From Cupriavidus sp. BIS7 (GTDB lineage Bacteria; Pseudomonadota; Gammaproteobacteria; Burkholderiales; Burkholderiaceae), in NCBI RefSeq assembly GCF_000292345.1, contig NZ_ALOU01000010.1, positions 1 through 64,000 of the forward strand: DNA of 64,000 nt, written 5' to 3'. The position numbers were made by a program, and so were the translations under genes. Shown here piece after piece: positions 27,138 to 36,356 of this stretch. Position 1 is the stretch's first letter; the number at the start of each line of letters is the position of its first letter. Below the pieces are notes generated by a model. The model saw only the letters and a program-made list of their open reading frames with translations, was not told the DNA's origin and did no database searches.

Positions 27138-27406
27138 ATTGCTGTACCTCCTGCGTGCAGTCTATCGGCGCCTTGCTTCGCGTTCTCTTTGCGAAGTGTT
27201 AGCGCGGTTATGACGTGTAACGGGAACGCACACATGTCGTTGACGTTGCAGACACATTTGCGCCAGGAGCTTTGTAAGGAGTTGTTGCCGCGTGGCTTTC
27301 GGCTAGCGCCGCTATGCCTGCGCTAAGACTCCTGCGCCAAACTGCGGGTCATGCCTCACGGCGCTTTTTATTAATGAAGCCTTAACGAAGGCTTTACTGA
27401 AGCTTT

Positions 27407-27520
27407 GGAGGCCGTTTCAAAATGAAGCGAAGCGGTTCTGGCTAGGCGCGGGGCCGCAGACAGTACAAGTAGTACGGCAAGGCCCCGCAACGACGCCAGA
27501 ATCATTTTGAAACGGCCTCC
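27407..27520. repeat. 114-bp long-hairpin element with 19-bp perfect terminal inverted repeats (MITE-like)
   Basis: The ends GGAGGCCGTTTCAAAATGA (27407-27425) and TCATTTTGAAACGGCCTCC (27502-27520) are exact inverted repeats. Inside are TTCTGGC/GCCAGAA (27436-27442 with 27495-27501), GCGGGGCC/GGCCCCGC (27448-27455 with 27481-27488) and a loop with AGTAC twice. The whole element can fold as one bulged hairpin. It ends 16 bases before the ATG of the membrane gene at 27537. The loop core GCCGCAGACAGTACA resembles, from memory, the inner part of neisserial Correia elements. Confidence 0.75.
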
Positions 27521-27536
27521 TGAAAATGGACACGCC

Positions 27537-28301
27537 ATGAATACTTTCACCACTCGCCAGGCCCTGAGCAAGGTGCCTGAGATAACGCTGGCTTTCTGGA
27601 TCATCAAGATCGCAGCAACCACGCTCGGCGAAACCGGCGGCGATGCGCTTTCGATGTCGCTGAACCTTGGCTACCTGGTCAGCACCGCGATCTTCGCCGT
27701 AGTCTTCCTGATCGCGGTTTCGGCGCAAATCCGCGCGCGCAGCTATAGCCCCGCGATGTACTGGGTGACGATCGTTGCCACGACCACCGTCGGCACCACG
27801 CTGGCGGACTTTGCCGACCGTTCGCTCGGCATCGGCTATGCCGGCGGCAGCGCGATACTGCTTACGCTGCTGCTGCTTTCGCTGGCCGTGTGGTACCGCA
27901 CGATGGGCACCGTATCGGTCGATACCGTGAACTCACCGAAGGCCGAGCTGTTCTACTGGGTGACGATCATGTTCTCGCAGACGCTGGGCACGGCGCTGGG
28001 GGACTGGACCGCCGATTCGATCGGCCTTGGCTACACGGGCGGCATTGTCGTGTTTGGCACGTTGCTGGCCGTGCTGGCTGCCGCCTACTACTGGAGCAAC
28101 ATCTCGCGCACGCTGCTGTTCTGGGCGGCCTTCATCCTTACGCGGCCGCTTGGCGCCGTGGTTGGCGATTTCCTCGACAAGCCGCTGCAGTCTGGCGGGC
28201 TGGCGCTGAGCCGCTTCTCTGCCTCGGCCGCGCTGATCTCGTTCATGGTGATCTGCATCATCATGCTGCCCCAGCGCGCCGCGTCCCGCGCCAGTCACTG
28301 A
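27537..28301 (+). CDS. COG4705-like membrane protein with four internal repeats
   Basis: A 254-residue integral membrane protein with about eight hydrophobic segments. Four repeats of about 60 residues can be aligned by eye: each has an aromatic/hydrophobic segment, then T-x-G-x-x-x-x-D (for example ATTLGETGGD, TTTVGTTLAD, SQTLGTALGD, TRPLGAVVGD), then a glycine-rich turn such as LGIGYAGG or LGLGYTGG-type. The family is uncharacterised as far as recalled. The ATG at 27537 is preceded closely by the hairpin element at 27407-27520. It lies 40 bases before a two-component pair and may be co-transcribed with it. Confidence 0.8.
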   Translation: MNTFTTRQALSKVPEITLAFWIIKIAATTLGETGGDALSMSLNLGYLVSTAIFAVVFLIAVSAQIRARSYSPAMYWVTIVATTTVGTTLADFADRSLGIGYAGGSAILLTLLLLSLAVWYRTMGTVSVDTVNSPKAELFYWVTIMFSQTLGTALGDWTADSIGLGYTGGIVVFGTLLAVLAAAYYWSNISRTLLFWAAFILTRPLGAVVGDFLDKPLQSGGLALSRFSASAALISFMVICIIMLPQRAASRASH

Positions 28302-28341
28302 GCAGGACTATGATGCATCCTGACAGGCATGGAGATGGCCA

Positions 28342-29007
28342 ATGCGGGTACTGCTGGTCGAAGACGACCGAATGATCGGGCAGGTAGTTCAGGATGCACT
28401 GAAGGATGCATCCTGCGCTGCCGACTGGGTCGAGGATGGACAGGATGCGCTGCACGCGCTGGAAGCCCAGCACTATGACGTGGTGCTGCTGGATCTGGGC
28501 TTGCCGCGCAAGGATGGGCTGTCCGTGCTGCAGTCGCTGCGCGCGCGCGGCAATGCCGTCCCGGTACTGATCCTCACGGCCCGGGACGCGCTAGAGGACC
28601 GCATTGGCGGGCTCGATGCCGGCGCTGACGACTACGTGGTCAAGCCGTTCGAGATGGACGAACTGCTCGCGCGCATGCGCGCGGTGTGGCGCCGCAAGAG
28701 CGGCATGGCATCCTCCGTACTCGGCAATGGCAGCGTGTCGCTGGACCTTTCCACGCGCCAGGCCACGGTTGCGGGCGCATCGCCGCAGCAACTCACGAAC
28801 CGCGAGTTTGCGCTGCTGCAGGCGCTGCTGGCGCGGCCGGGCGCCATCCTGTCCCGCGCGGAGCTGGAAGAGCGCATCTATGGCTGGGGCGAGGAAGTGG
28901 AGAGCAATGCGGTCGAGTTCCTGATCCATAGCCTGCGCAAGAAACTTGGCTCCACCGTCATCAGGAATGTCAGGGGGGCGGGATGGCAGGTGGCAAAGGA
29001 AGGCTGA
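28342..29007 (+). CDS. OmpR-family response regulator
   Basis: A 221-residue two-component regulator. The receiver has VEDDR at residues 6-10, the phosphorylation site D51 in VVLLDLGLPRKDG and lysine in VVKPFEMDELLAR. The C-terminal winged helix shows LTNREFALLQALLARPG and the recognition region VESNAVEFLIHSLRKKLG, then RNVRGAGW. This is the QseB/PmrA type. GGAG lies seven bases before the ATG. It overlaps the kinase gene by 25 bases. Confidence 0.93.
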   Translation: MRVLLVEDDRMIGQVVQDALKDASCAADWVEDGQDALHALEAQHYDVVLLDLGLPRKDGLSVLQSLRARGNAVPVLILTARDALEDRIGGLDAGADDYVVKPFEMDELLARMRAVWRRKSGMASSVLGNGSVSLDLSTRQATVAGASPQQLTNREFALLQALLARPGAILSRAELEERIYGWGEEVESNAVEFLIHSLRKKLGSTVIRNVRGAGWQVAKEG

Positions 29008-30374
29008 CCAACAAGCTGACCAACGCGAAACAGAACTCGGTCCAGAGCCGGATCTCGCTGTGGGTCTCGCTGGCGATCCTGGCGGTTGCGCTGGTAGGGG
29101 GCATCGTCTCCTTCGCCACCGCCTATCACGAAGCGGACGGCATGCAGGACGACCTGCTGCGGCAGGTTTCGATGCTGTTCGACGCGCAGCACCTGCCCGC
29201 ACCGCATCTGGCCGATGCCGGCCGGCTGCCGCATAGCGACGAGGAAGCCCGCGTCATCGTGCAAACGATTACCCCGGGCGGCGGCGGCAGGCAGATGCTG
29301 GCCGTGCCCGCCAGCGCACCCGATGGGCTGGGGACGTTCAGGATCGACCGTGAGTCGTACCGGGTGCTGATCCGGACGCTGCCCACCGGCGAGCGCATTG
29401 CCGTTGCGCAGGAAACGGGCATGCGCGACGAGATTGCGCGCAACAGTGCGCTGCTTACCGTGCTGCCGTTCCTGATTCTCGTACCCGTTCTGCTGCTCAT
29501 CGTGGCCAATCTGGTGCGCCAGATGTTCCGCCCCATCGCCACACTCTCCAGAGAGGTCGATCGGCGCGGCGACCACGAGCTTTACCCGCTGCCGGACGAT
29601 CAGCTTCCGGCCGAAGTCCGCCCGTTCGTCGTCGCCATTAATCGGATGCTTGCCCGGGTCTCTCAGGCCATGGAAATGCAGCGCCGGTTCATTGCCGATG
29701 CAGCGCACGAGTTGCGCTCGCCCATGACTGCGTTGTCGCTGCAAGCGGACCGGCTCGATCATGCGGAGATGTCGGATTCAGCGCGAACCCGGCTGGCAAC
29801 GCTGCGGCGCGGCATCGAGCGCAGCCGCGGCCTGCTGGAGCAGTTGCTGAGCCTTGCCCGCGTGCAATCGGCGTCCGCACCGGCCACCGAGGCCGTATCG
29901 GTACGGCACGTGTTCCGGCAGGTGCTGGAGCATCTGATGCCGCTGGCCGATTCACGGCATATCGATATCGGCGTGGTCGGTGAAACCGATGCGCAGGTGC
30001 TGATCCGGGAAGTCGACCTGATCGCGCTGATGAAAAACCTCGTCGACAACGCGATCCGCTACACGCCAGAGCATGGCCGCGTGGACCTGTCAGTCGAAAT
30101 TACGGCGGACACTGTGGAGATGGCCGTCACCGATTCCGGCCCCGGTATCACTGCCGAAGAGCGCGGCAGGATCTTCGACCCGTTCTATCGGATTCCCGGC
30201 AACGAGGCACCCGGATCAGGACTGGGCCTGTCCATTGTCAGCGCGATTGCCGAGCGCGCGGGGGCCGTGGTGACGATTGGCTATGCCGATGAAGCCGCCC
30301 GGCACGGGACACGCGTCACGGTACGCGTACCGGGCAGCCGGCAGGTGCCTGCCACCGCCCGGACGCGACATTGA
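28983..30374 (+). CDS. sensor histidine kinase (QseC/TctE type)
   Basis: A 463-residue inner-membrane kinase. Membrane segments lie at residues 26-46 and 158-180, enclosing a small periplasmic sensor. After a HAMP-like linker, the histidine is H242 in ADAAHELRSPMTALS; the ATP-binding domain has NLVDNAIRYTPEHGRV and DSGPGITAEERGRIFDPF, then GSGLGLSIV. The start overlaps the regulator gene by 25 bases, so the two are coupled. The signal is unknown. The stop is two bases from the convergent outer-membrane gene. Confidence 0.92.
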   Translation: MAGGKGRLTNKLTNAKQNSVQSRISLWVSLAILAVALVGGIVSFATAYHEADGMQDDLLRQVSMLFDAQHLPAPHLADAGRLPHSDEEARVIVQTITPGGGGRQMLAVPASAPDGLGTFRIDRESYRVLIRTLPTGERIAVAQETGMRDEIARNSALLTVLPFLILVPVLLLIVANLVRQMFRPIATLSREVDRRGDHELYPLPDDQLPAEVRPFVVAINRMLARVSQAMEMQRRFIADAAHELRSPMTALSLQADRLDHAEMSDSARTRLATLRRGIERSRGLLEQLLSLARVQSASAPATEAVSVRHVFRQVLEHLMPLADSRHIDIGVVGETDAQVLIREVDLIALMKNLVDNAIRYTPEHGRVDLSVEITADTVEMAVTDSGPGITAEERGRIFDPFYRIPGNEAPGSGLGLSIVSAIAERAGAVVTIGYADEAARHGTRVTVRVPGSRQVPATARTRH

Positions 30375-30375
30375 A

Positions 30376-31911
30376 TCAACCGCCCTGCTTGTTCTCCGGC
30401 GCACTCCCCGCCGCATTCCCTGCCGCGTTCCCTGCCGCGTTCCCCTGTGCCTTGCCCGGCTCGTCCTCCCAGCTTCCGCCCAGCGCCTGCATCAGCGCCA
30501 CGGTATCGGAATAGCGGCTCGCACGTGCCTGTACCAGCGTGATCGACGCCTGCCGGTACGTCTGTTCGGCCAGCATCACGGCGGGGTAGCCGATCTGTCC
30601 GGCCTTCCATTGCTTTTGCGCGATGTCGAAGCTGCGGTACGCGGCGCGCTCGGCGTCGAACGCCTTCTGCAGCCCCCGGGCGTCAACCTCGATCGCTTGC
30701 AGCGAATCGGCCACACCCTGATATGCCGTCAGCACGGTGCTGCGGTACTGCGCGGAGGCCTGCTTGTAGGCCTGCTCCGCCGCGCGCTGCTGATGCAACA
30801 ACATGCCGCCCTTGAAGATCGGCTGCATCAACCCGGCCGAAATGCCCCAGAAACCGGTGCCGGCCGTGAAGAGGTCACCGATCGACTGCGACGCACTGCC
30901 CAGGCTTGCCGTTAGCGTGATGTTGGGCAGGCGCGCGGCCGTGGCCACGCCGATCTGCGCGCTGGCCGCATGCATCTGCGCCTCGGCCGCCCGAACATCG
31001 GGGCGCTGCCCGACCAGCCGCGACGGCAGGCTCACTGGCAGCGTACCGGGAAGCGTGAGCGATGCAAATTCGAACTGCTGGGAAACCGGATCGCTCGGCA
31101 GGCGTCCGGTCAACACCGCCAGCAGGTTGCGCTGCTGGTAGAGCTGTTTTTCGAGCGGCGGCAACGTAGCTTCGGCCTGGGCCAGTGCAGCTTCCTGCGC
31201 AGCCACCTCGGCGGCGCCAACCTGCCCGGTGCGCTGCTGTTTGCGCACGGCTTCGAGCTGGCGCGTGGACAGCGTGATGACGTCGTGCGTCGCGCGGATC
31301 TGGGCCCGCAGCGACGCTTCCTGGATTGCCGCATTCACAACGTTCGACGTCAGCGTCAGATACGCCGCCTGCCACTGGAAGCGTGCGACATCGGCCTGCG
31401 CGACACCCGCTTCCACCGCCCTGCGCGTGCCACCGAACACATCGGGCACATAGGAAACGCTCAACTGTGCCGTGTGCAGCGTGAAGAGGTCGCTGTTATC
31501 GGAAAGCGGACTGGCAATGATCTGGGCGATCTTCTGGCGCGACGGCGTGTACTCGGCATCGACGCTCGGGAAGAACGCGCCGCGCTGAGCCGCCACGTTC
31601 TCGCGGGCCACGCGCAGCGCGGCCTCCATGGCCTGCAGGTCCGGATTGGCTTGCAGCGCCGCGTCCACCAGCGTGTTCAGTTCGCTGGAACCAAACATCG
31701 TCCACCATTGCGCGGGCACATCCTGCCCCGGCGCGAACTGCTGCGCCTGCCCGCCTTCGGTGGCCGCAGAGGCGGTCTCGGCTGGCATGTCGGTTGCCGT
31801 ATAGCGTCCGCCATCCGGCGCGGCTGGCCGCTGGAAGTCCGGGCCAACCGCGCAACCGGCGGTACCCAGCGCCAGCAGCGCGGCCAGGCTGATCGAAGTG
31901 ATTCTTGCCAT
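30376..31911 (-). CDS. NodT-family outer-membrane efflux lipoprotein, system 2
   Basis: TolC-like channel of 511 residues. A lipobox GTAGC at residues 16-20 is followed by AVGPDFQRPAAP, the usual mature start. The two repeated halves show SYVPDVFGGTRRAVEAG and LVGQRPDVRAAEAQMHAASA. The C-terminal 30 residues form a hydrophilic tail with three GNAA units, encoded by a triple 12-bp repeat. The ATG shares a base with the pump stop (TAATG), so it belongs to the adaptor-pump-channel operon read leftward from 36180. Confidence 0.93.
   Translation of the reverse strand: MARITSISLAALLALGTAGCAVGPDFQRPAAPDGGRYTATDMPAETASAATEGGQAQQFAPGQDVPAQWWTMFGSSELNTLVDAALQANPDLQAMEAALRVARENVAAQRGAFFPSVDAEYTPSRQKIAQIIASPLSDNSDLFTLHTAQLSVSYVPDVFGGTRRAVEAGVAQADVARFQWQAAYLTLTSNVVNAAIQEASLRAQIRATHDVITLSTRQLEAVRKQQRTGQVGAAEVAAQEAALAQAEATLPPLEKQLYQQRNLLAVLTGRLPSDPVSQQFEFASLTLPGTLPVSLPSRLVGQRPDVRAAEAQMHAASAQIGVATAARLPNITLTASLGSASQSIGDLFTAGTGFWGISAGLMQPIFKGGMLLHQQRAAEQAYKQASAQYRSTVLTAYQGVADSLQAIEVDARGLQKAFDAERAAYRSFDIAQKQWKAGQIGYPAVMLAEQTYRQASITLVQARASRYSDTVALMQALGGSWEDEPGKAQGNAAGNAAGNAAGSAPENKQGG
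30410..30445 (-). repeat. three tandem 12-bp repeats at the 3' end of the system 2 channel gene
   Basis: Plus-strand units GCCGCATTCCCT, GCCGCGTTCCCT and GCCGCGTTCCCC are adjacent and encode GNAA three times. The arrangement parallels the tail repeat of the system 1 channel gene, though the sequences differ. Confidence 0.85.
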
Positions 31912-34900
31912 TACAGTTCCCCTTCGCTGGCAGGGCCAAATCCGACCGGCTCTTCCGCGCGCACGCGCTTCGCCGCGCGCGCTTCGATCAGGTAGTACAG
32001 CGCTGGCAACAGTACCAGCGTCAGCGCAGTGGCCGTGATCAGGCCGCCCACCACCACCGTGGCCAGCGGGCGCTGCACGTCACTGCCCAGCCCGTGCGCA
32101 AGCGCGGCTGGAATCAGACCCAGCGCCGCCACGGTCGCCGTCATCAGCACCGGACGCATCCGTTCGCCCGCGCCACGGATCACGGCATCCTTCAGGCTTA
32201 CGCCGGACGTATCGCGCCAGCGGTTCAGGTTGGCGATCATGATGATCGCGTTCAGCACCGCCACACCGAACAGTGCGATGAAGCCCACGGCGGACGACAC
32301 GTTAAGCGTCATGCCACGCAGGTGCAGCGCCACCAGGCCGCCGAGCGTGGCCAGCGGCACCGCCATCAGGATCAGCGCGGGCTGGCGCAGGTTCTTGAAC
32401 TCGCCGAACAGCAGCACGAACATCAGCGCCAGCACCATCGGCAGGATCACAGCCAGACGCGCCTGTGCGCGCTGCTGGTTCTCGAACTGACCGCCCCATG
32501 CCACCCGGATATGGGTGTGGTCGTACGGCACCTCCTTGTCGATGCGCTCCCTGGCCTCGTCCAGGAACGAGGACAGATCCCGCCCGCGCAGATTCAGGCG
32601 GACGGTCAGGTGGCGCTTGTTCATTTCACGCGTGATGGTGGTCTCGCCTTCGGCCAGGCGGATGCGGGCCACCTGCGCCAGCGCCACGTGCGCGCCGTTG
32701 GCGGCGGTCAACGTCAGGTTGCCGATCGCCTCCGGATTGTTCCGCGCACTGGTGACAAAGCGCGCCACCACGTCATAGCTGCGGTCCTCGACAAACACCT
32801 GCGTCACCGGGCTGCCGCCGATACCGCTCTGGATCAGCGCCATCACGTCGGCAATATTGATACCCAGCCGCGCCGCCGCTGCACGATCCACGTCGATGCG
32901 GACCTGCGGCAATGGCGGTTCCTGGTCGATGATCACGTCCTGTGCGCCCTGAACGTCCTTCAGTACCCGCGTGATTGCGTCGGCAACCTGGCGCGTCTCG
33001 ACGAAGTCGTTGCCGTACACCTTGACCACCAGGTCGCTGTGCGCGCCAGCGAGCTTGTCCAGCACGCCGTCGATCATCGGCTGCGAGAAGCCCACCTGCG
33101 TACCCGGCAGTTCACGGAAGCGCGCGGACATCGCCTCGATCAGTTGCTGCTTGTCGCGGCCCGTGGTCCACGTGTTGTACGGATGCAGCGTCACGGCCGT
33201 CTCGATATGCGACGGCGTGAACGGGTCGGTGCCTTCATCGTTGCGGCCGACCTGCGTCACCACGTGTTCGACCTCGGGAAACTCCAAGGTCGCCGCGCGC
33301 AGGTTGTCCGCCATCTGGCCGGCCTTGTCGAGCGAGATCCCCGGCGGCAGGGTCACCTGCAGCCAGATCGATCCTTCGTCGAGGTACGGCAGGAAGTCCC
33401 GTCCGATGGTGGCGCCCAGGATCATCACGCCCACCAGCGTGGCCACCGCAATGCCAATCGCCGTCCGCGTACGGCCCACCAGCCGCTCCAGCAATGCCTC
33501 GTAGCGTGGCGCCAGCCAGGCCAGCACCGGGTTGTGGAACACCTTGCGCGGCTTGCGGTAGGCCCAGTAGGCCAGCCCCGGTATCAGTAGCAGCGCCACC
33601 AGCAGCGCGCCGAACAGCGCAAAGCCCACGGCGAAGGCCATCGGCGAGAACAGCTTGTACTCGATGCGCTGGAACGCGAACAGCGGCAGGTAGGCCGTGA
33701 TGATCACGACCATGCCGAAGAAGATCGGACGCGCCACCTGCAACACCGACTGCATGATGTCCCGGCCGTGCAGTTCGCTTTCCGCGTCTTCCTCACGGCG
33801 GCGCAGGATGTTTTCCATCACCACGATGGCACCGTCCACGATGATGCCGAAGTCGATCGCGCCGAGAGACAGCAGGTTCGCCGGGATCTTGAAGTGGTGC
33901 ATCAGGATGAACGCCATCAGCAGTGACAGCGGAATCGTGATGGCCACGATAATGGCCGCGCGCGGGCTGCCCAGGAACAGCAGCAGCACCAGCGAAACCA
34001 GCAGCATGCCCTCGAGAAGCGTCTTGCCCACCGTGTGCACCGTGGCCTCGACGAGATTGCTGCGGTCGATGTACGCCACCACCTTGACGTCCTTCGGCAG
34101 GATGTTTTCGTTCAGGTCGCGTACGGCTTCATGCACGCCTTCCATCACGACCGAAGGGTTCTCGTTCTTGAGCAGCAGCGTGATGCCCTGAATCGTGTCC
34201 GGGTTCTTGTCCATGCCCAGGATGCCGTGCCGCTCCGGGTTGCCCAGCACGACGCGGCCCAGATCCTTGACCAGCACCGGCACGCCATTCTTCTGCGTGA
34301 CGACGATATTGCCGAGATCGTCCAGGTTGCGGATCAGCCCCACGCCGCGCACCACCATGCCCTGCTCGCCACGGTTGAGAATGCTGCCCCCGGCGTTGGC
34401 GTTGTTTTGCGAGATCGCCTGCGTGACCTGGTTCAGCGAGATGTTGTACTTCGACAGCATCACCGGATCGAACTCGAGCATGAACTGCGTGGTCAGGCCG
34501 CCGAAGTTGGCCACATCCACCACGCCCGCCACCTGCTTGAGGCGCGGAATGACCTTCCAGAACTGAAGCTCGGACAGCTCGCGCAGATCGCGGGTCTTCG
34601 ATACCAGCGTATAGCGATAGATCTCACCGATCGGCGAGGTCAGCGGATCGAGCGACGGCTGCGCGCCGTACGGCAGCGTCACGCTGCTGATGCGCTCCTG
34701 CAGGCGCTGGCGCGACCAGTAGTCTTCCGCGCCGTCCTTGAACACCACGGTGATCAGGGACAGGCCGAACGTGCTCTTGGAACGCATCACGTGCATGCCG
34801 GGCACGCCCATGATTTCGCGTTCGAGCGGGATCGTGATCTGCTGCTCAACTTCCTCGGCGGCCAGGCCGTTGACCTGCGTGACCACCTGCGACGTGGTAT

Positions 34901-35030
34901 CGGCGATGTCCGGATACGCTTCCAGCGGCAGTTGCTTCCACGCATACCAGCCGTACAGCGCGACCATCACGAACACCAGCACCACGATTCCGCGCCGGTT
35001 GAAGCAAAGGGTGACAAGGCGCTCAATCAT
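31911..35030 (-). CDS. heavy-metal-type RND efflux pump (CzcA family), system 2
   Basis: Proton-driven inner-membrane pump of 1039 residues with the two-times-six helix layout and two large periplasmic domains. Helix IV carries DFGIIVDGAIVVMEN, close to the DFG-x3-DGA-x3-VEN signature of zinc/cobalt/cadmium pumps. The N-terminus has LPLEAYPDIADTTSQVVTQ (key part EAYPDIADTT), typical of CzcA-like proteins. It overlaps the adaptor gene by 8 bases and the channel gene by one base. A divergent regulator and kinase lie upstream of the adaptor, the usual layout of metal-responsive systems. A divalent cation substrate is likely but not proven. Confidence 0.93.
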   Translation of the reverse strand: MIERLVTLCFNRRGIVVLVFVMVALYGWYAWKQLPLEAYPDIADTTSQVVTQVNGLAAEEVEQQITIPLEREIMGVPGMHVMRSKSTFGLSLITVVFKDGAEDYWSRQRLQERISSVTLPYGAQPSLDPLTSPIGEIYRYTLVSKTRDLRELSELQFWKVIPRLKQVAGVVDVANFGGLTTQFMLEFDPVMLSKYNISLNQVTQAISQNNANAGGSILNRGEQGMVVRGVGLIRNLDDLGNIVVTQKNGVPVLVKDLGRVVLGNPERHGILGMDKNPDTIQGITLLLKNENPSVVMEGVHEAVRDLNENILPKDVKVVAYIDRSNLVEATVHTVGKTLLEGMLLVSLVLLLFLGSPRAAIIVAITIPLSLLMAFILMHHFKIPANLLSLGAIDFGIIVDGAIVVMENILRRREEDAESELHGRDIMQSVLQVARPIFFGMVVIITAYLPLFAFQRIEYKLFSPMAFAVGFALFGALLVALLLIPGLAYWAYRKPRKVFHNPVLAWLAPRYEALLERLVGRTRTAIGIAVATLVGVMILGATIGRDFLPYLDEGSIWLQVTLPPGISLDKAGQMADNLRAATLEFPEVEHVVTQVGRNDEGTDPFTPSHIETAVTLHPYNTWTTGRDKQQLIEAMSARFRELPGTQVGFSQPMIDGVLDKLAGAHSDLVVKVYGNDFVETRQVADAITRVLKDVQGAQDVIIDQEPPLPQVRIDVDRAAAARLGINIADVMALIQSGIGGSPVTQVFVEDRSYDVVARFVTSARNNPEAIGNLTLTAANGAHVALAQVARIRLAEGETTITREMNKRHLTVRLNLRGRDLSSFLDEARERIDKEVPYDHTHIRVAWGGQFENQQRAQARLAVILPMVLALMFVLLFGEFKNLRQPALILMAVPLATLGGLVALHLRGMTLNVSSAVGFIALFGVAVLNAIIMIANLNRWRDTSGVSLKDAVIRGAGERMRPVLMTATVAALGLIPAALAHGLGSDVQRPLATVVVGGLITATALTLVLLPALYYLIEARAAKRVRAEEPVGFGPASEGEL

Positions 35031-36180
35031 TCAGCAGCACCCCTTCCTTCACCACCACGCGGTCGCCCGCGGACAGTCCCGACTTCACCTCCATGCGGTC
35101 GCCAACCTGCGCGCCAAGCTTGATCACGCGGGGCTCGAACTGCCACGGCGCCACTTCGACGAATGCGCGCGTGTAGAACCCGCTCTGGACGATGGCCGAC
35201 ATCGGAATGACGATGCCTTCGTGCGGCTGCGCCAGGAACGTGGCCTGCGCGAACATGCCGGGCTTCAGTTTGGCGTCGGGGTTGTCGAACACCATGCGCA
35301 CCTTGGTCGTGCGGGTATCGGCGTCAAGGATGTCCCCCACGTAGCGCACCTTGCCCGGCTGCGGCTCGCCGTAGGCATCGAACCTGACAGTGGCCGACTG
35401 GCCGACGTACACGTGGCCAAGGTCCTTTTCCTGCGCGTTCGCCGTGACAAACACATGGGAGAGATCGGCCACGGTCATCAGTGATGCGGTGGCATCGTTC
35501 CAGTAGCCGCCGGTGGCGGCATTTAGTTCGACAACGCGGCCATTGATCGGCGAGCGGACGGTCAGGATATGGCCGCCGGTCACCTGCGCCGCGCCGCCGC
35601 CCTTGGCGCCAAGCTGGGCCAGGCGCGCGTTGGCGCGTTCCGATTCACTGGCGGCCTGGTCGTAGTCGCTCTGGGCCTGTTCGAAATCACGCTTGGCGGC
35701 GATCTCCGATTTGTCGAGTTCGCGCTGGCGGTCCAGGTTGCGGCGCGCCATGGTCAGCGCGGCGCGGGCCTTGCCGGCATCGCTGATGGCCTGCGCCAGG
35801 TCTGCCGAATCGATCGAGAACAGCACATCGCCGGCCTTTACCGAATCCCCAAGCTGCTTGTTCAGCGTAACGATGCGGCCGGCCAGCGGCGGCAGCACCT
35901 TGACCAGCCTGGCCGGGTCCGCCTCCACGATGGCCGGCAGGTTGAACGGCGCAGCCACGGTTTCACGTGTGGCGGCAGCCACCACCAGCGTACGGCGCAG
36001 CGGCGAATCGGGGGGCACCACCAGGCGCTCGCCCTGATGGCGCACGGCGACGGGAGGCTCCGCTTGCTTCTTTTCTTCCTTGGCGCGCAGCGTCCAGACT
36101 CCTGCGCCAACAAGAACCAATACGATCAGTGCGGCAAGCCAGTAGGCAGCGCGCCCGGGAAGGGCTGGCCTGTTTTTCAT
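35023..36180 (-). CDS. RND efflux periplasmic adaptor (membrane fusion protein), system 2
   Basis: A 385-residue CzcB-like adaptor. A membrane anchor at residues 13-31 is followed by EEKKQ, then the barrel-sandwich half motif PLAGRIVTLNKQLGDSVKAGD, a coiled hairpin (about 120-190), the second half motif VRSPINGRVVELNAATGGYW, and the beta-barrel and membrane-proximal domains. Two ATG codons are adjacent (36183 and 36180); GGAG lies six bases before the second, which was chosen. First gene of the three-gene efflux operon. Confidence 0.91.
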   Translation of the reverse strand: MKNRPALPGRAAYWLAALIVLVLVGAGVWTLRAKEEKKQAEPPVAVRHQGERLVVPPDSPLRRTLVVAAATRETVAAPFNLPAIVEADPARLVKVLPPLAGRIVTLNKQLGDSVKAGDVLFSIDSADLAQAISDAGKARAALTMARRNLDRQRELDKSEIAAKRDFEQAQSDYDQAASESERANARLAQLGAKGGGAAQVTGGHILTVRSPINGRVVELNAATGGYWNDATASLMTVADLSHVFVTANAQEKDLGHVYVGQSATVRFDAYGEPQPGKVRYVGDILDADTRTTKVRMVFDNPDAKLKPGMFAQATFLAQPHEGIVIPMSAIVQSGFYTRAFVEVAPWQFEPRVIKLGAQVGDRMEVKSGLSAGDRVVVKEGVLLND

Positions 36181-36270
36181 CATTTACTCCGAGCTGATAC
36201 GTAAGAAGTTATGAAACCGCCACATGCGGCAATTTGCTGCCAATGGTACGCATGCATGCTGCGACGCACC

Positions 36271-36286
36271 CTGAATTCTTCTTCAG
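36271..36286. promoter_or_regulatory. candidate response-regulator box, copy 1
   Basis: CTGAATTCTTCTTCAG has CTGAA/TTCAG arms. Its exact reverse complement occurs at 38491-38506; the identity extends one further base, so CCTGAAGAAGAATTCAG is shared over 17 bp. It lies in the 176-bp divergent region between the adaptor and the regulator, 71 bases before the regulator start. A binding site for that regulator is inferred from position and repetition. Confidence 0.6.
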
Positions 36287-36356
36287 GCGGGGGCGTGCGT
36301 GCAACTGGCCGTTTAGGGGGCTGATAGAATTTGCCCCGACCCGAAAAGGCCAACCC

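Noticed and set aside
27407..27520. Riboswitch for the membrane gene at 27537
   Set aside because: The perfect terminal inverted repeats and the DNA-level symmetry fit a mobile hairpin better; no known riboswitch consensus was seen. An RNA role is not excluded.
31905..33590. A 561-codon open frame opposite the system 2 pump gene
   Set aside because: Same composition bias and no recognisable motif; the minus-strand gene is a complete RND pump.
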